DNA from: Chlamydoabsidia padenii
Taxonomy: Eukaryota > Mucoromycota > Mucoromycetes > Mucorales > Cunninghamellaceae
NCBI GenBank assembly: GCA_025330725.1
Contig: JAIWND010000016.1
Span: forward strand, 372,001-436,000
Direction: 5' to 3'
Length of the DNA stretch: 64,000 nt
Below are positions 23,207 through 34,767 of the stretch, in pieces. How positions within the stretch are numbered: position 1 is the stretch's first letter; each line of letters opens with the position of its first letter. The translations under genes and the position numbers were made by a program. The notes under the pieces are model-generated. The model worked only from the letters and a program-made list of their open reading frames with translations. It ran no database searches and was not told the DNA's origin.

Positions 23207-24070
23207 ATGCGCTCTATCATCTTTGCCATTGCCACTATTGCCACAACTCTCGTCTCTGCTCAACAAAACATCGTGAGTATCACTTCACCCCTGACTGGAA
23301 CTGTCTACACTGCTGGTAAACCCGCCATTATATCTTGGTAAGATAAGGAAGAAAACAAACACAGTAACAAGACCATTCATCTATTTTTTTTTCTTTTTGC
23401 TCATCTCAATAGGATTCAACCAACTGTAGATACCATTCCTGCTATTGTGATTGCTCAAGGAAACCCCAACGCACTTCAAATTGTCCAAACCATCGCTAAT
23501 AACGTCGATGCAACTGCTGGCTCTTATACTTGGAACATTCCTGCCGACTTTGCACCTGGGTCTGATTGTAAGTAGGAAGCACAGAGTCATCATGTGAACA
23601 CCGTGTGTATTGATTTGATATCATCATTTGTGTTACGTTAGACGCTTTGGAACTTGGTGTATCTCCCAACATTTCCTTCACAGGTCTCTTCACAATTCAA
23701 GCTGGGGATGGTAAATGGAAAAAAAAAGGAGGGGAAAGGCGGGGGTTGAATTTAACGGGTAAAACTTTTCTTCTTTATGATATCAGGAACTGCTAGTGCT
23801 TCGGCATCAGGATCTGCCTCCTCGGTTTCCTCTGCCTCGGTCTCTTCTGCCACAGTCTCTTCTTCTTCTGCTTCTGTAGTTGCTTCATCGTCGTCATCGG
23901 TACCTACCCCTTCTTCTTCTTCTTCCCAAGCCCCTACTCCCTCTGTGTCACCCTCTGCTTCGGCTTCCAGCTCCCCAAGCCCTGCTGGCAACGCTGCTAA
24001 CAAGAAATCTACTTCTGTACTTGCTGGTGTGATGGTCGGCTCTGTTGCGGTGGCCATGTTGTTGGCTTAA
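23207..24070 (+). CDS. Secreted Ser-rich GPI-type wall protein with Kre9/Knh1-like domain
   Basis: Exons 23207..23337, 23413..23567, 23642..23710, 23787..24070; 212 residues. Signal peptide MRSIIFAIATIATTLVSAQQ, then an Ig-like Kre9/Knh1 domain (ITSPLTGTVYTAGKPAIISW, later GSYTWNIPADFAPGSDYALE), then a Ser/Ala/Pro-rich stalk of about 70 residues (O-glycosylation), ending with a hydrophobic tail (STSVLAGVMVGSVAVAMLLA) preceded by GNAANKK, which fits a GPI-anchor signal with omega site at Gly/Asn. Probable cell-surface protein acting in wall assembly. The stalk is coded by TCT/TCC/TCG-rich repeats. Confidence 0.88.
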
Positions 24071-24373
24071 TCTATTTTATACTGTATCTACAAAAGGCCT
24101 GTGTGATCGAAGGCTACTTACTATTACTCTTTATCATAAACCTTTATATCTACTTCTTTTTTACTACTTATCAATTATGTATCGCTTTATGTACTTTTAT
24201 AAAAAGAAATAAAAAGCAAACTATAGTATTACCTCTGCATGAATTTGCCTCAACTTTCCTCTTTTGGATGTTTTATGGCTGAGACCAATGATTTAAATCC
24301 CGTTTTTTTTTTTTGAAGTGGTGAAATTCGTGGACAGGTTAAACTTGTAATTCTCCATCCCTTTCTTTTCGTC
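24071..24373. other. Intergenic: wall protein 3' UTR and poly(A) polymerase promoter
   Basis: Poly(A) signal-like aagaaataaaaagc at 24204..24217 and a motif copy ATTTAAATCCCG at 24291..24302, 72 bp before the next start. No gene. Confidence 0.4.
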
Positions 24374-26531
24374 ATGTCTTCTGTCGAGTTGGAATGGAGG
24401 AATTATCTTTTGGAAAACAAGATCATTGAAAACCGAAGAGAAATAAAAAAACGGCAAGTAAGAAGAAGAAAAAAGAACAAGAAGAACTATTACTAATCCA
24501 TCTTTTTTTTTTTTAACTCGTCTATAGTGGTGCAGCCCTAGCTTTGTTGCGGTCATTACTTCCTTCCTTCGTACAATTGTGTGTGAAAGAAAACAACCTC
24601 AAGCAAGATGACTTTGATTGCCAATTAATACCTTTTGGATCGTATGGACTTGGTGCTCAGTGTGTAGGGAGTGACATTGATGTAGTCCTGTTGGCTCCGA
24701 TGGCTATACGACGGAAGGACTTTATTCGCTTCTTTACAAAGCTGTTGAAATTGCAGCCTCTTATTTATGATGTGGAGGTAATGTAGTGTATTATGTACTA
24801 GTTGACTTGATTACTAACCTACTTTATCTACTCTACAGACTATATCCTACGCCAATGTCCCTATTATCAAGTGTGTTATTGATTCCATTAATGTAAGTTT
24901 GGGGAGGAGAAGGAGGACAATAGGCTGAACTGGTTAACTAACCTTTCTCGTTGTTTTTATTTGTAGATTGATATATCTTTTATCACATTGCAAATGATGT
25001 CTGTACCTGCGGATATTGATCTCTTGAATGATAACTTTTTGCATGATTTAGAAGGAACTTGTCTGGCAAGTGTTAATGGTAAACAATGAAAATGAAAGTA
25101 ATTTAATCCTGATTGATTAACTGATTGATTGATTGATTATTAGGTCCTCGTGTGAATCAGTTTATCCTAAAACATATCTATCCAAATGACATGCCTGCAT
25201 TTACTCTTGCTCTACAATGCATCAAACACTGGGCGACACAACGATATATTTACAACAAACCAATGGGATATTTGAACGGTGGTGCATGGACTCTATTGCT
25301 AGTCAAGACATACTTTCTCAAACGATCACAAGGCTCACCAAACAACGGCGGGAACGATATACTGAATGACATCTTGCTGAATCAATCTCCAACCTCGTCT
25401 CCTTCATCATCATCATCATCATCATTTTATCCACAACCATCTTTGGACTCGCATTCCTCTTCTTCAACAAACTCATCTACTATCACCATACCAACAAACG
25501 ACTTATTATCCCCTGCACAGACCATCTCATTTATATCCTTGTTAGAATCCTTCTTTAGTATGTGGTCGACATGGCCCTGGCCTGATCCTGTCATTCTAAC
25601 CAAATCAATTCCCGTCATCTCTGATCACCCTACAAGCGATTCAACTACTCTCGACAATCTGGGGGACTTTTGCGACTCTTTACTTCCACTAGTAACACCA
25701 TGCTACCCGGTAACCAACGCTTCACCATTTGTGACAAAATCAACTCTGGCTGTCATCACCAAGGAATTACAAAGGGCAGATCAAATATTACAATATGATG
25801 GGTTTGCCCAGTTGACACAGAAAATGGACAAACTCTTCAAACCTCTCAACATTATCAAGGAATATAAACATTTTATTAAAGTCACTGTTAGTTGTGATAC
25901 CGGCAAAAGTCATGATATCTGGTAATAATACCCATCCTTCTCTTCTCTCTCCTTTATTTTTTTTTCTTTCTACTAATCCTTTTTCTACTACTACTTTAGG
26001 TCGAGGCGGATGAAATCATATCTACCAAGACTGGTCCAACTATTACAATCACTGGATGAAATAAAGATAGCTCGACCATTCACCAAATCATATGCCTCTT
26101 TTGTATCCTACCGAACATTGTATGATAAAGATACCCTACGACATGGCGAAGTACTTACTGAAACAAGCTCGATAGGTCCTTTGGAACCGGGATCACTATT
26201 CATCAACTGCTTTTTGATTGGATTGGAATTCAATGATTGTAAGTTTGTCGAGGGGGGAGGGGATGGAATGTTATGATGATACTAACATTGTTCTTTTGTT
26301 AGACTGTAAATTAGAAGATACATTGGTGGATATGGTAGGTGTCAAACAAGCCTTTAGTGATGAAATTGATAGCAGAATGAATGCCAGGGATTCAGATGTC
26401 TACGTCCATCTGGATGCGATCAATAGGTAAGCCCCCTTTTTGGTTGTAGAACAAAACATACTAAAAATTATATCGTTTTATATATACTTAGGCGTCAAGT
26501 AGCATCATTGATTCAAAATGCGATTGAATAA
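24374..26531 (+). CDS. Poly(A) polymerase, divergent
   Basis: Template-independent RNA 3' adenylyltransferase. Exons 24374..24453, 24528..24777, 24839..24892, 24967..25078, 25144..25921, 26000..26238, 26303..26426, 26492..26531; 558 residues (yeast Pap1 568). Nucleotidyltransferase motif FGSYGLGAQCVGSDIDVVLL, with third acidic residue in SINIDISF; central domain FTLALQCIKHWATQRYIYNK and GYLNGGAWTLLLVKTYF; RNA-binding domain with YKHFIKVTVSCDTGKSHDIW and SRRMKSYLPRLVQLLQ. A Ser/Thr-rich insert of about 80 residues (25330..25560) splits the central domain. The first intron has a GC donor (gcaagt), the only join that keeps frame (KKR then GAALALLRSL). Divergence from textbook Pap1 and the insert leave room for a non-canonical enzyme. 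Confidence 0.85.
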
Positions 26532-26618
26532 AATGTATATAGTTATGTAGTTTATAGTTGTCTAATGCAAATGTATCAAAATAAATAACGTGTTGTCTGT
26601 GCGCATCTCCATCTCATG

Positions 26619-26632
26619 CGGGATCTCAAAAA
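26619..26632 (+). promoter_or_regulatory. Promoter-like motif before the ABC transporter
   Basis: GCGGGATCTCAAAA, 88 bp before the start at 26720; a variant of the shared motif with TC in place of TG. Confidence 0.4.
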
Positions 26633-26719
26633 AAGTATAAAATCTCCGACTGTGCCTTTTTTTTTTTTTTTTTTACTTTTTCGTTTTTTCTTTTAACATT
26701 TATACACCATTCCTTAATA

Positions 26720-29081
26720 ATGCGGCTAAGGAGTTCCGGATCCTTCTCTCTAACAGATTCACCACTCCAATCGACAATACATGATCATGAAGACGACGAC
26801 GACGACGATGATGCCATCACTCCTACTTATCGCTTCGACCGATTGTTTCTACGCCGATTTCATCGCCTTTTACGCCTCCTGTTCCGATCAACCCCTGGCG
26901 TAGCACCCTTCTATACACTCAGCAAAAATGCACGACAACAAAGTATCTTTTGGATATACATGACTTTTTTTGGTTTGGCGTGTGGAACGGAATGGCTCAT
27001 ATACTATGTAGGCCTCATCCCCAGTCGCTTTTACACCATTTTGGCTGCCAAAGACCAAGCTGGTTTTCTTACTTTTATGGTTCCTTGTCTCTTACTTATC
27101 TTTGGTGTGGCCGCGGTAAGACAAACTTTCTCTTCCTAGTCATTATTGTATTTTAATCGACCTTTTTTTTTTTAAAAAAAAAAAAAAAAAAATGCAGGGC
27201 AAGGCGTTAGTGACTTATACAGGTGGACTCTTGGCACTGAAGATCCGAAGGCTGCTGACGAATCATTTGCACCACCGTTACATACAACCCAAGATCATGT
27301 ATACCCTCGTACTCGGACACCACGTGGATAACCCTGACCAACGGATCACTCAAGATATCGACAAATTTGCAGAAACAATGCAATCTATCCTGGAAAAACT
27401 TATTATCAGTCCGATCTTGGTTGTACTTTATACTTGGCAATGTTGGGCAGTGGCTGGATTCCTGGGTCCTTCTTTGATCTATGTCTATTTTATATTGGGC
27501 TCTTTGGTTAGTCGTCGCTTTATTCAACCTATTGTTACCGCGGTGTTTTACAAGGAACTTGAAGAAGGCAACTTTCGGTAAACAACTCTCTTTTTATATG
27601 TATATACTGATCCAGTGTTTATAATAGATACTTGCATGTCCGACTCCGTCAATTTGCCGAATCCATTGCATTTACTAAAGGTGAAGAAGAAGAGAACCAA
27701 CGGGCCAAGACAAGTTTGGATACTCTACTATGTCATCAACGTTTGATTGTCAATAAACAACTACCATTACAATGTAAGTAATTGGGAAGGGGGAGGTATA
27801 TAAAAAACTAACAGTCTGTTTCTTCTTTTATCTAGTGGCCAACCAGACATTCTCTTACTTTGGTTCAATTCTCAGTTACCTCATTGTGGCCATCCCAATC
27901 TTTGCTGGAACATTTGACGACAAGGATGCAGGGGAACTCAGCGGGATCATCAGTAAAAACTCGTTTGTCTCCATGTACCTGATTTATTTGTTTACTACCA
28001 TCATTGATCAATCTGACAAGATCTCTGTATTGGCTGGTTATGTGGCGCGTATTGGGGAACTATTAGAAGCCATTGATCAGATTGATAATGAATTGGATTC
28101 GGTCAAAATGGACTCTGTTGATCAAGGACCAAGGTAAATAAAATAAAAAAAGGAGGGGGGGGAGATGGGAATTTAGTGATACTAACTACTGATATGTTTG
28201 GCTGCATTAGAGGTGATTCGATTGTATTTGAAAAGGTATCATTGCAATCCCCTAGTGGTAAACCCATTGTCACGGATCTTAACTTGGAAATTAATGATGG
28301 TCAGCACATTGTACTCATGGGACCTAACGGTAAGTAAACAAGGAGTTAAACATGGTATTTATCAAGTAATTGTAATGATAGGGTCAGGAAAGTCATCCAT
28401 CCTGCGTGCTCTAGCCGGTCTTTGGCCATGCTCAAAAGGTAAAGATAAAGAATCAATGCATGGTTTCTAACATTCTTTGATCTAGGTCGAATTCAAGTCC
28501 CTAATTTAAAACATGGAAAGGATTTAATCTTTTTACCTCAAACCCCTTATCTTGTCCAAGGCTCTTTACGTGATCAACTTGCTTACCCAAGTCTTTCTTC
28601 CACTGTAGCATGTAAGTGTACCTCGAGGGAAAGGGGGGGGATTATACTAACATACCTTTATTATCTAGTGACGGATCAAGATGTACGATCACTTTTAAAG
28701 CAAGTCAGATTATCCCATTTGGAAACGACAATCAAGTCTTTTGATACAGTGTATGGGCCAGAATGGAACAAGCTATTATCACCTGGGGAACAACAACGAC
28801 TCGTATATGCTCGAATCCTTTTTTGGAAACCGAGATTTGCAGGTAAATAAAAGGGAACGATGAAAAAAAATAAAATTATCTGATGTGTATACCTTTTTTT
28901 GTTAGTTTTGGACGAAGCAACAAGTGCGATGGACGGCGACACTGAATCTCATCTATACCAATTAGCACAAAACATGGGCATCACTCTTATCAGTGTCAGT
29001 CATCACCTAAATGTCATACAATATCACCAACGCAAACTGATATTAGATGGTGAAGGGCATTTTACAATAGAATACATTTAG
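26720..29081 (+). CDS. ABCD-family half ABC transporter, ABCD4-like
   Basis: Exons 26720..27115, 27198..27577, 27628..27773, 27836..28133, 28211..28329, 28382..28438, 28486..28611, 28669..28842, 28906..29081; 623 residues (human ABCD4 606). One transmembrane domain (helices at about FWIYMTFFGLACGTEWLIYY, FLTFMVPCLLLIFGVAAGK, SPILVVLYTWQCWAVAGFLG) followed by one nucleotide-binding domain: Walker A GPNGSGKSSILRALAG split by an intron, Q-loop FLPQTPYLVQGSLRDQLAYP, signature LSPGEQQRLVYARI, Walker B AVLDEATSAMDG and switch His in SVSHH. It must dimerise to work. ABCD proteins act in peroxisomes; ABCD4 itself in lysosomal cobalamin export, and I infer the subfamily only from overall match. The N-terminus has a DEDDDDDDD acid stretch. 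Confidence 0.88.
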
Positions 29082-29221
29082 TTAATAGTAATATATCATT
29101 TAGTTTTATTATGATCAATTAATTAATATAATCAAAAAAAAAAACCATTTGTGGGATGATGATACATTTTGTTGATGTGGAATATGTAAACGATGGTGGG
29201 TGGAGTGGATAAAAGAGAGAT

Positions 29222-29753
29222 CTAACTACTATTTACAGCTTGGATCAACGTGATGTTATCCCCGCGGAGCATAATACGACCTAATAAAAAAGAAAGAGAA
29301 AGAAACGGTGAGTACGCTATGGGATGATATACTTTTCACTACTTACCAACTGGACGTCGAGTTTGTTCCTTTGTCAATACTTCTTCAGCCTGATCGAGTA
29401 CCAAGTTCATGAATTCGTCAAAGCCCTAAAACAAAAAGAATCGTATCATTCAGTCTATCCATCCTTTTATTCCTGGTAAAGTATCCTGCTTACAATAATT
29501 TGTCCTTCGATCCGCATATCCGACTTTTCAAACAACCAGATTTGTACTCGTGATTTCTATGTAGAAGAAGAAGTTACGCCAACATGTTTTGTTTTTTTTG
29601 GGGGGGGAAGTTAGTAGTAGTACCTACGTTTTGCAAATATCTGAAGATCAGATTCTATAAAGGAGAATATAAAAAGTGAGCAAGATGTCATTCTTTATTA
29701 ATATAAGGACTTACGATGGGTTGCACCATGATTTTTTGGACTTTGCTTGACAT
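29222..29753 (-). CDS. SME1: Small nuclear ribonucleoprotein SmE
   Basis: Core spliceosomal Sm-ring protein. Exons on the minus strand 29715..29753, 29628..29654, 29494..29556, 29347..29425, 29222..29280; 88 residues (human SNRPE 92). Sm1 motif [20 protein letters not shown], then MRIEGQIIGFDEFMNLVLDQ, and Sm2 RIMLRGDNITLIQAV. Exons as short as 27 nt. A promoter-motif copy lies 92 bp upstream. Confidence 0.97.
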
Positions 29754-30239
29754 TTTGTAGAGTTTAGATTGGGCGAGGGTGACTGGATGGGAAGAGGTGG
29801 ATGCTAAAGAGGAAAAAAAAAAAAAAAAGTAGAGGGCGAAAAAAGCGGGATTTGAATTTCCTAAAAAAGAGGGTGCCAGGCTGACAGATTCTGATATGTC
29901 TCAGGGTCGTGAATTTATGCCAGTACTTTTTGCTCATTACACGTAGAAAATCTTAACCTTGGCGTTTGGTATCGGCCACACACAAGCCATCCGTGCGTAT
30001 TCAGTCAGATTACCCGGCTTTCAATCACAAGGAGCAATCATCCAGTTGATTGACGCACAGCCATTTCTGATTTATTTACTTTCCTAGCATACTTCATTAA
30101 CCAGTTGTTGTTGTTGTTTTTGACGTCTGTGTGTGTGTGTATGTTTGAAAACCGAGATTATTCATTAAAATTTTTTTCATTGGTGGAGTTTACTCACCCA
30201 ATCGTAAGTCTGCATGATTTCTTAGAGCCCGCCTTTAGG

Positions 30240-30283
<44 letters not shown>

Positions 30284-30401
30284 GGGAAGACAAACCGTCA
30301 CTCTGAAAATTTTTTTCTTTAAAATAGTCAGAAAAGTCGGCAAATCACTAGTTCTTTCCTTTTTCCCCCTTCTTTTTTTTGAAGTTAAACGTCTATCAAT
30401 C
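29754..30401. other. Shared divergent region of SmE and Ssb-type HSP70
   Basis: Holds the SmE motif copy (29845..29859), (GT)n at about 30128..30142 and an A41 tract at 30240..30280 just upstream of the HSP70 leader. I see no heat-shock element of perfect nGAAn repeats. No gene. Confidence 0.4.
29845..29859 (-). promoter_or_regulatory. Recurrent GCGGG/TTTGAA promoter-like motif
   Basis: GCGGGATTTGAATTT on the plus strand, 92 bp before the minus-strand SmE start. Confidence 0.55.
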
Positions 30402-32660
30402 ATGTCTGCTGAATACGAAGGTGCTATTGGTATCGATTTGGGTACTACGTAAAGTATTATGTTCCAAATATAAAAAAAAAACAAGAAAACAAGAAAAAAC
30501 ACACTAACTTGACTTTTACCATTATAGCTACTCCTGTGTTGGTGTCTGGGAATCCGAACGTGTTGAAATCATTGCTAACGAACAAGGTAACCGTACCACT
30601 CCTTCTTACGTTGCTTTCTCTGACAGCGAACGTTTGATCGGTGATGCTGCCAAGAACCAAGCTGCCATGAACCCCAAGTAAGTAATCTCTCTCACCTCCT
30701 GTCATTGTGTTTGACACTCATACCAATACTTTTTTTTCTTTTATTTGAACAGGAACACTGTCTTCGATGCCAAGCGTCTTATCGGTCGTCGTTTCGATGA
30801 TCCCGAAGTTAAGGCTGACATGAAGAGCTGGCCCTTCACCGTCGTTGACCAAAACGAAAACCCTTACATTCAAGTTGAATTTGAAGGTGCTACCAAGACT
30901 TACTCTCCTCAAGGTAAAAAAAAAAAAAGAACAATAAGGGCAATAATGGAATTGGGAACTGGTTATAGTTGATCAGGGATGTACTCACTGCTTTTTTATA
31001 TTAGAAATCTCCTCTATGGTGTTGATCAAGATGAAGGAAATTGCTGAAGCCAAGCTCGGCAAGAAGGTCTCCAAGGCCGTTGTCACTGTCCCTGCTTACT
31101 TCAACGACAGTAAGTATCATAGAAAAAAAAATGACGGTTTATTTGGAATACCGATCGACTGAAAATTTTTTCTTGTGTGTGATCAGGTCAACGTCAAGCT
31201 ACCAAGGATGCTGGTGCCATTGCTGGTCTCGAAGTCCTCCGTATCATCAACGAACCTACTGCTGCTGGTAAGGAATGAATTAAAAAAAGTCAAATCAATC
31301 TGATCTTACAATGTATACTAATGATCCATCCTTCTAATTTCAATTTATAGCCATTGCTTACGGTTTGGATGCCAATGACAAGAAGGAACGTAACGTCCTC
31401 ATCTTCGATTTGGGTGGTGGTACCTTCGATGTCTCCCTCTTGACTATCTCTGGTGGTGTCTTCGCTGTCAAGGCTACTGCTGGTAACACTCACTTGGGTG
31501 GTGAAGATTTCGATTCTACCTTGGTCAACCACTTTGTGCAAGAAATCAAGCGCAAGCACAAGAAGGATATCACTGGTGATGCTCGTGCCCTCCGTCGTCT
31601 CCGATCTGCCTCTGAACGTGCGAAGCGTACCTTGTCTTCTTTGACTCAAACCACTGTTGAAGTTGACTCTCTCTTTGAAGGTATTGACTTCCAATCCAAC
31701 ATCACTCGTGCCAAGTTTGAAGAAATCAACTCTGTTGCCTTCAACAACACTGTTGAACCTGTCGAACGTGTCTTGAAGGATGCCAAGGTTGACAAGAAGA
31801 ACGTTGATGAAGTCGTCCTCGTTGGTGGCTCCACTCGTATCCCCAAGATCCAATCTCTCCTCCAAGATCTCTTCAACGGTAAGGAATTGAACAAGTCTAT
31901 CAACCCTGATGAAGCTGTTGCCTATGGTGCTGCCGTCCAAGCTGCTGTCCTCACTAACCAAGCCGGTAACGAAAAGACCCAAGATCTTCTCTTGTTGGAT
32001 GTTGTCCCTCTCTCTCTCGGTGTTGAAATGCAAGGCGGTATCATGGCCGTTGTTGTGCCCCGTAACTCTCCTATCCCTTGTCAAAAGTCCAAGGTCTTCA
32101 CCACTGCTTCCGACAACCAAACCACTGTCACTTTCCCTGTCTACGAAGGTGAACGTCTTTTGACCAAGGAAAACAACATGTTGGGTGAATTCTCTTTGTC
32201 CGGTCTCGTCCCTGCTCCTCGTGGTACCCCTGAATTGTTGTGTACTTTCGATTTGGATGCTAACGGTATCTTGAAGGTCACTGCTCAAGACAAGACTACT
32301 GGTCGCAAGGCTGATGTCACCATCTCCAACTCCACTCGTTTGTCTGCTGCTGATATCGAACGTATGGTTGAAGATGCCGAAAAGAACGCTGACACTGACA
32401 AGAAGCGTGAAGCCGTTGTCCAAGCCAAGCAAGACCTCGAATCTTATGTCTACCAAGTCGAAAACAACGTGTCTGACCCCAACGTCAACATGAAGCTCCG
32501 TCGTGGTGACCGTGAAGCTATCGAAACTGCTTTGGCCGAAGCTATGGAATTCATGGAAATCTCTGAAGAAACCACCGTCGATGACATCAAGAGTGCTCAA
32601 GCCAAGTTGAAGCGTGCTGCTACCCGTGCCTTCTCTCACGTTTACTCTCAACGCCGTTAA
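30402..32660 (+). CDS. SSB1: Ribosome-associated HSP70, Ssb type
   Basis: Cotranslational chaperone ATPase. Exons 30402..30448, 30528..30677, 30753..30913, 31005..31109, 31187..31267, 31351..32660; 617 residues. HSP70 signatures [30 protein letters not shown] and [14 protein letters not shown] are complete. Features match Ssb rather than Ssa: start [55 protein letters not shown] with LGEFSL, and a C-terminus ending SHVYSQRR without EEVD. Five introns cluster in the first 950 bp and the rest is one exon. Codon use is strongly biased (GGT, GTC, AAG, CGT), as in highly expressed genes. An A41 tract lies 120 bp upstream. Confidence 0.95.
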
Positions 32661-32917
32661 ATGTGTGTGTGTATTCTTTTTATTACCCTTCCTTCCAAAA
32701 TCACATCTTTGTATAGCTCCCTTCATCTTATCTTGTTTTAACACCACCCCCTCCTCATATTTGAAAATTCACTAGTTTATATACTTTATGGATTTTGTTT
32801 AGTTTTATATAGAGATCTTTTCTTGGAAAAATAAAATGAATTGATATAATCATTTATGGTGTCAGCGTTGATTCTAGCTACAGTATTTAAACTTGAAATT
32901 GGAACACCGTCATTTTG
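32661..32917. other. HSP70 3' UTR and left flank of the inverted-repeat region
   Basis: Poly(A) signal-like aaaaataaaatgaat at 32827..32841. Nothing else is seen. Confidence 0.4.
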
Positions 32918-33366
32918 CTCCTTTCTTTCCTTCTCTTTCCTCTTTTTTGTTTCTTTTGTTTAAACTGCCCTATACAAAACCTCCACTTCAAACAAAAACC
33001 CTCTTCAAGAACCTGTGCTTGACAGACAAGTTGTCCCCCGCACTCAATCCCATTCCTGGCCACGATTACAAGATGGATTAATTCATACAAAAGTAATCCA
33101 TGAATCACCTAATGGCTATCTATATGAAAAACCTGTTTTGTGATTCCTGTAATCTCACGACTTCCTCCCTCTTACTATGATTCTGGTCATAAAGGTAAGT
33201 CAATGCATCTTGAATGATACTCTGTCAAAATTGTTACTGTTTCATACTCTAACTGAATTGTTAATTGTTTACGCTAGGTTTATGCTCCCTCTTTGCCTCT
33301 GATATGTGAAGTCTCCTGTTAGTAATCAAATGGATAAGTTGGCAGATTTTGCGAGGCGGCTACCTT
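32918..33366 (+). repeat. Left arm of a ~450 bp inverted repeat
   Basis: Matches 39383..39833 in reverse orientation with only scattered changes (for example tcaagaacctgtgcttgaca, gtaatccatgaatcacctaa, gtaagtcaatgcatcttgaa, ggataagttggcagattttg). The arm contains a gt..ag stretch that looks like an intron (gtaagtcaatg to tacgctag), so it probably carries the 5' end of a former gene. It stops abruptly at gaggcggctacctt, where the 24-bp minisatellite begins. Confidence 0.85.
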
Positions 33367-33930
33367 GGTTTCTGCTTCCACTCCTGGTGTGGTGTCTTCC
33401 TCTACTTCTGATATGACATCTGCCTCCACTCCTGGTGTGGTGTCTTCCTCTACTTCTGATGTGGTGTCTGCCTCCACTCCTGGTGTGATTTCTGCTTCCA
33501 CTCCTGATATGGCATCTACCTCCACTCCTGGTGTGGTGTCTTCCTCTACTTCTGATATGGCATCTACCTCCACTTCTGATATGGCATCTGCCTCCACTTC
33601 TGATATGGTATCTGCCTCCACTCCTGGTGGGGTTTCTGCTTCTACTTCTGATATGGCATCTGCTTCCACTTCCGATATGGTGTCTTCCTCTACTTCTGAT
33701 GTGGTGTCTTCCTCTACTTCTGATGTGGTGTCTGCCTCCACTCCTGGTGTGGTTTCTGCTTCCACTCCTGATATGGCATCTGCTTCCACTTCTGATATGG
33801 TGTCTTCCTCCACTCCTGGCGTGGTTTCTGCTTCTACTTCTGATATGGCATCTGCTTCCACTTCCGATATGGTGTCTTCCTCTACTTCTGATATGGTGTC
33901 TTCCTTTACTTGGACCCTAAATAGGCTCAA
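33367..33930 (+). repeat. 24-bp minisatellite
   Basis: About 23 copies of a 24-bp unit with the consensus tctgcctccacttctgatat plus ggtg. Plus-strand reading gives 8-residue units such as VSSSTSDM and VSASTPGV; minus-strand reading gives EVEEDTIS and GVEAETTP. Both strands stay open because the unit is a multiple of three. Units alternate between a ..ACTCCTGGTGTGG.. and a ..ACTTCTGATATGG.. type in a mixed order. I do not call a protein from it. Confidence 0.9.
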
Positions 33931-34265
33931 GGGTTATACATAGGCAAATGAACCCACCATAGTTGATTTATATAGAATTATAGTCTCATATAATAAATAG
34001 GTTTTTTATATATCCACCCAATAAAATAGGCCCTAAATAGGTGTTTTATATAGACAAACAATTTGATAGGTATTTTATATAGACAAATTTAATAGGGGTT
34101 TTATCTAAAATGCCAAGCTAATGGGTCTTTTATAACAAAGTCGAATGTAATATGACAAATAGGGATTTTATTTAAAAGCGTTTGATTTTACTGATATGCT
34201 ATACAAATATGGGAATACTATACTATGTTCAAGCTATACTAATCATCTAAACTAGCAAATTTCTC

Positions 34266-34430
34266 AAGACAATCATGTCTATGCATGGGGTTTCAACAAT
34301 TACTACCAATGCGGTTTGTCTGCTGGCGATAAACTCATAAAAAACCTACCATCATTCCTGGGCAAAAGTTGGATGGCCGTAAAGTCCTCAAGGTAGCGGC
34401 TGGCGCCCAACATCGCGTCATTTTAACGTA
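34266..34430 (+). pseudogene. RCC1-repeat remnant
   Basis: Plus-strand translation gives NHVYAWGFNNYYQCGLSAGD and, after a +1 shift near 34340, TIIPGQKLDGRKVLKVAAGA then QHRVILT and a stop. VYAWGxNxYxQCGL and KVAAGAQHxVIL are the two signature parts of an RCC1 beta-propeller repeat. The shift, the stop and the isolation of a single repeat mark it as a broken fragment. It may be what is left of the gene whose 5' end is in the left repeat arm. Confidence 0.6.
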
Positions 34431-34431
34431 G

Positions 34432-34600
34432 ACTTGAGTATATGTATAGGTATATGTATAGATATATGTATAATCATTAAAAAAAAAAAAAAAAAAAAAA
34501 GCCCAGTTTTTTTTTTATGATTATACATATACTTATACATATACTTATACATATACTTATACATATACTTATACATATACTTATACATATAATTACACAT
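34432..34600. repeat. AT-rich hairpin with 12-bp tandem repeat
   Basis: Left side has tatgtataggtatatgtata and tatgtataatcatt, then A24, then gcccag, a T run, atgattatacata and six or so copies of acttatacatat (about 34523..34590). tatgtataatcat and atgattatacata are perfect inverted repeats and the A and T runs can also pair, so the stretch can form a long cruciform. Confidence 0.75.
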
Positions 34601-34767
34601 TTACTTTACTAAATAAATAAAATGCTCTTTGATAAAATGATATTATGTATAATCATTTAGGACGAATTTGGAGCTTTATTAATACCAGTAAAGCGACCGA
34701 GGTCACCTCCGTATATAAAGCTTCAAGCTACTCGTATTATGCTATAGCATGATGGAAATACTCGGGA

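Noticed and set aside
23752..24057. Glu/Ala-rich minus-strand frame opposite the wall protein stalk
   Set aside because: Mirror of the Ser-rich coding repeat; the plus strand has signal peptide, Kre9-like domain and GPI signal.
31290..32747. 485-codon open frame on the strand opposite HSP70
   Set aside because: Antisense open frames opposite HSP70 coding exons arise from biased codon use (no stops in the complementary frame). The real product is the plus-strand Ssb protein.
33319..33943. Long open frames on both strands in the 24-bp minisatellite
   Set aside because: They are a by-product of a repeat unit that is a multiple of three; no signal peptide, splice sites or flanking coding sequence supports a gene.
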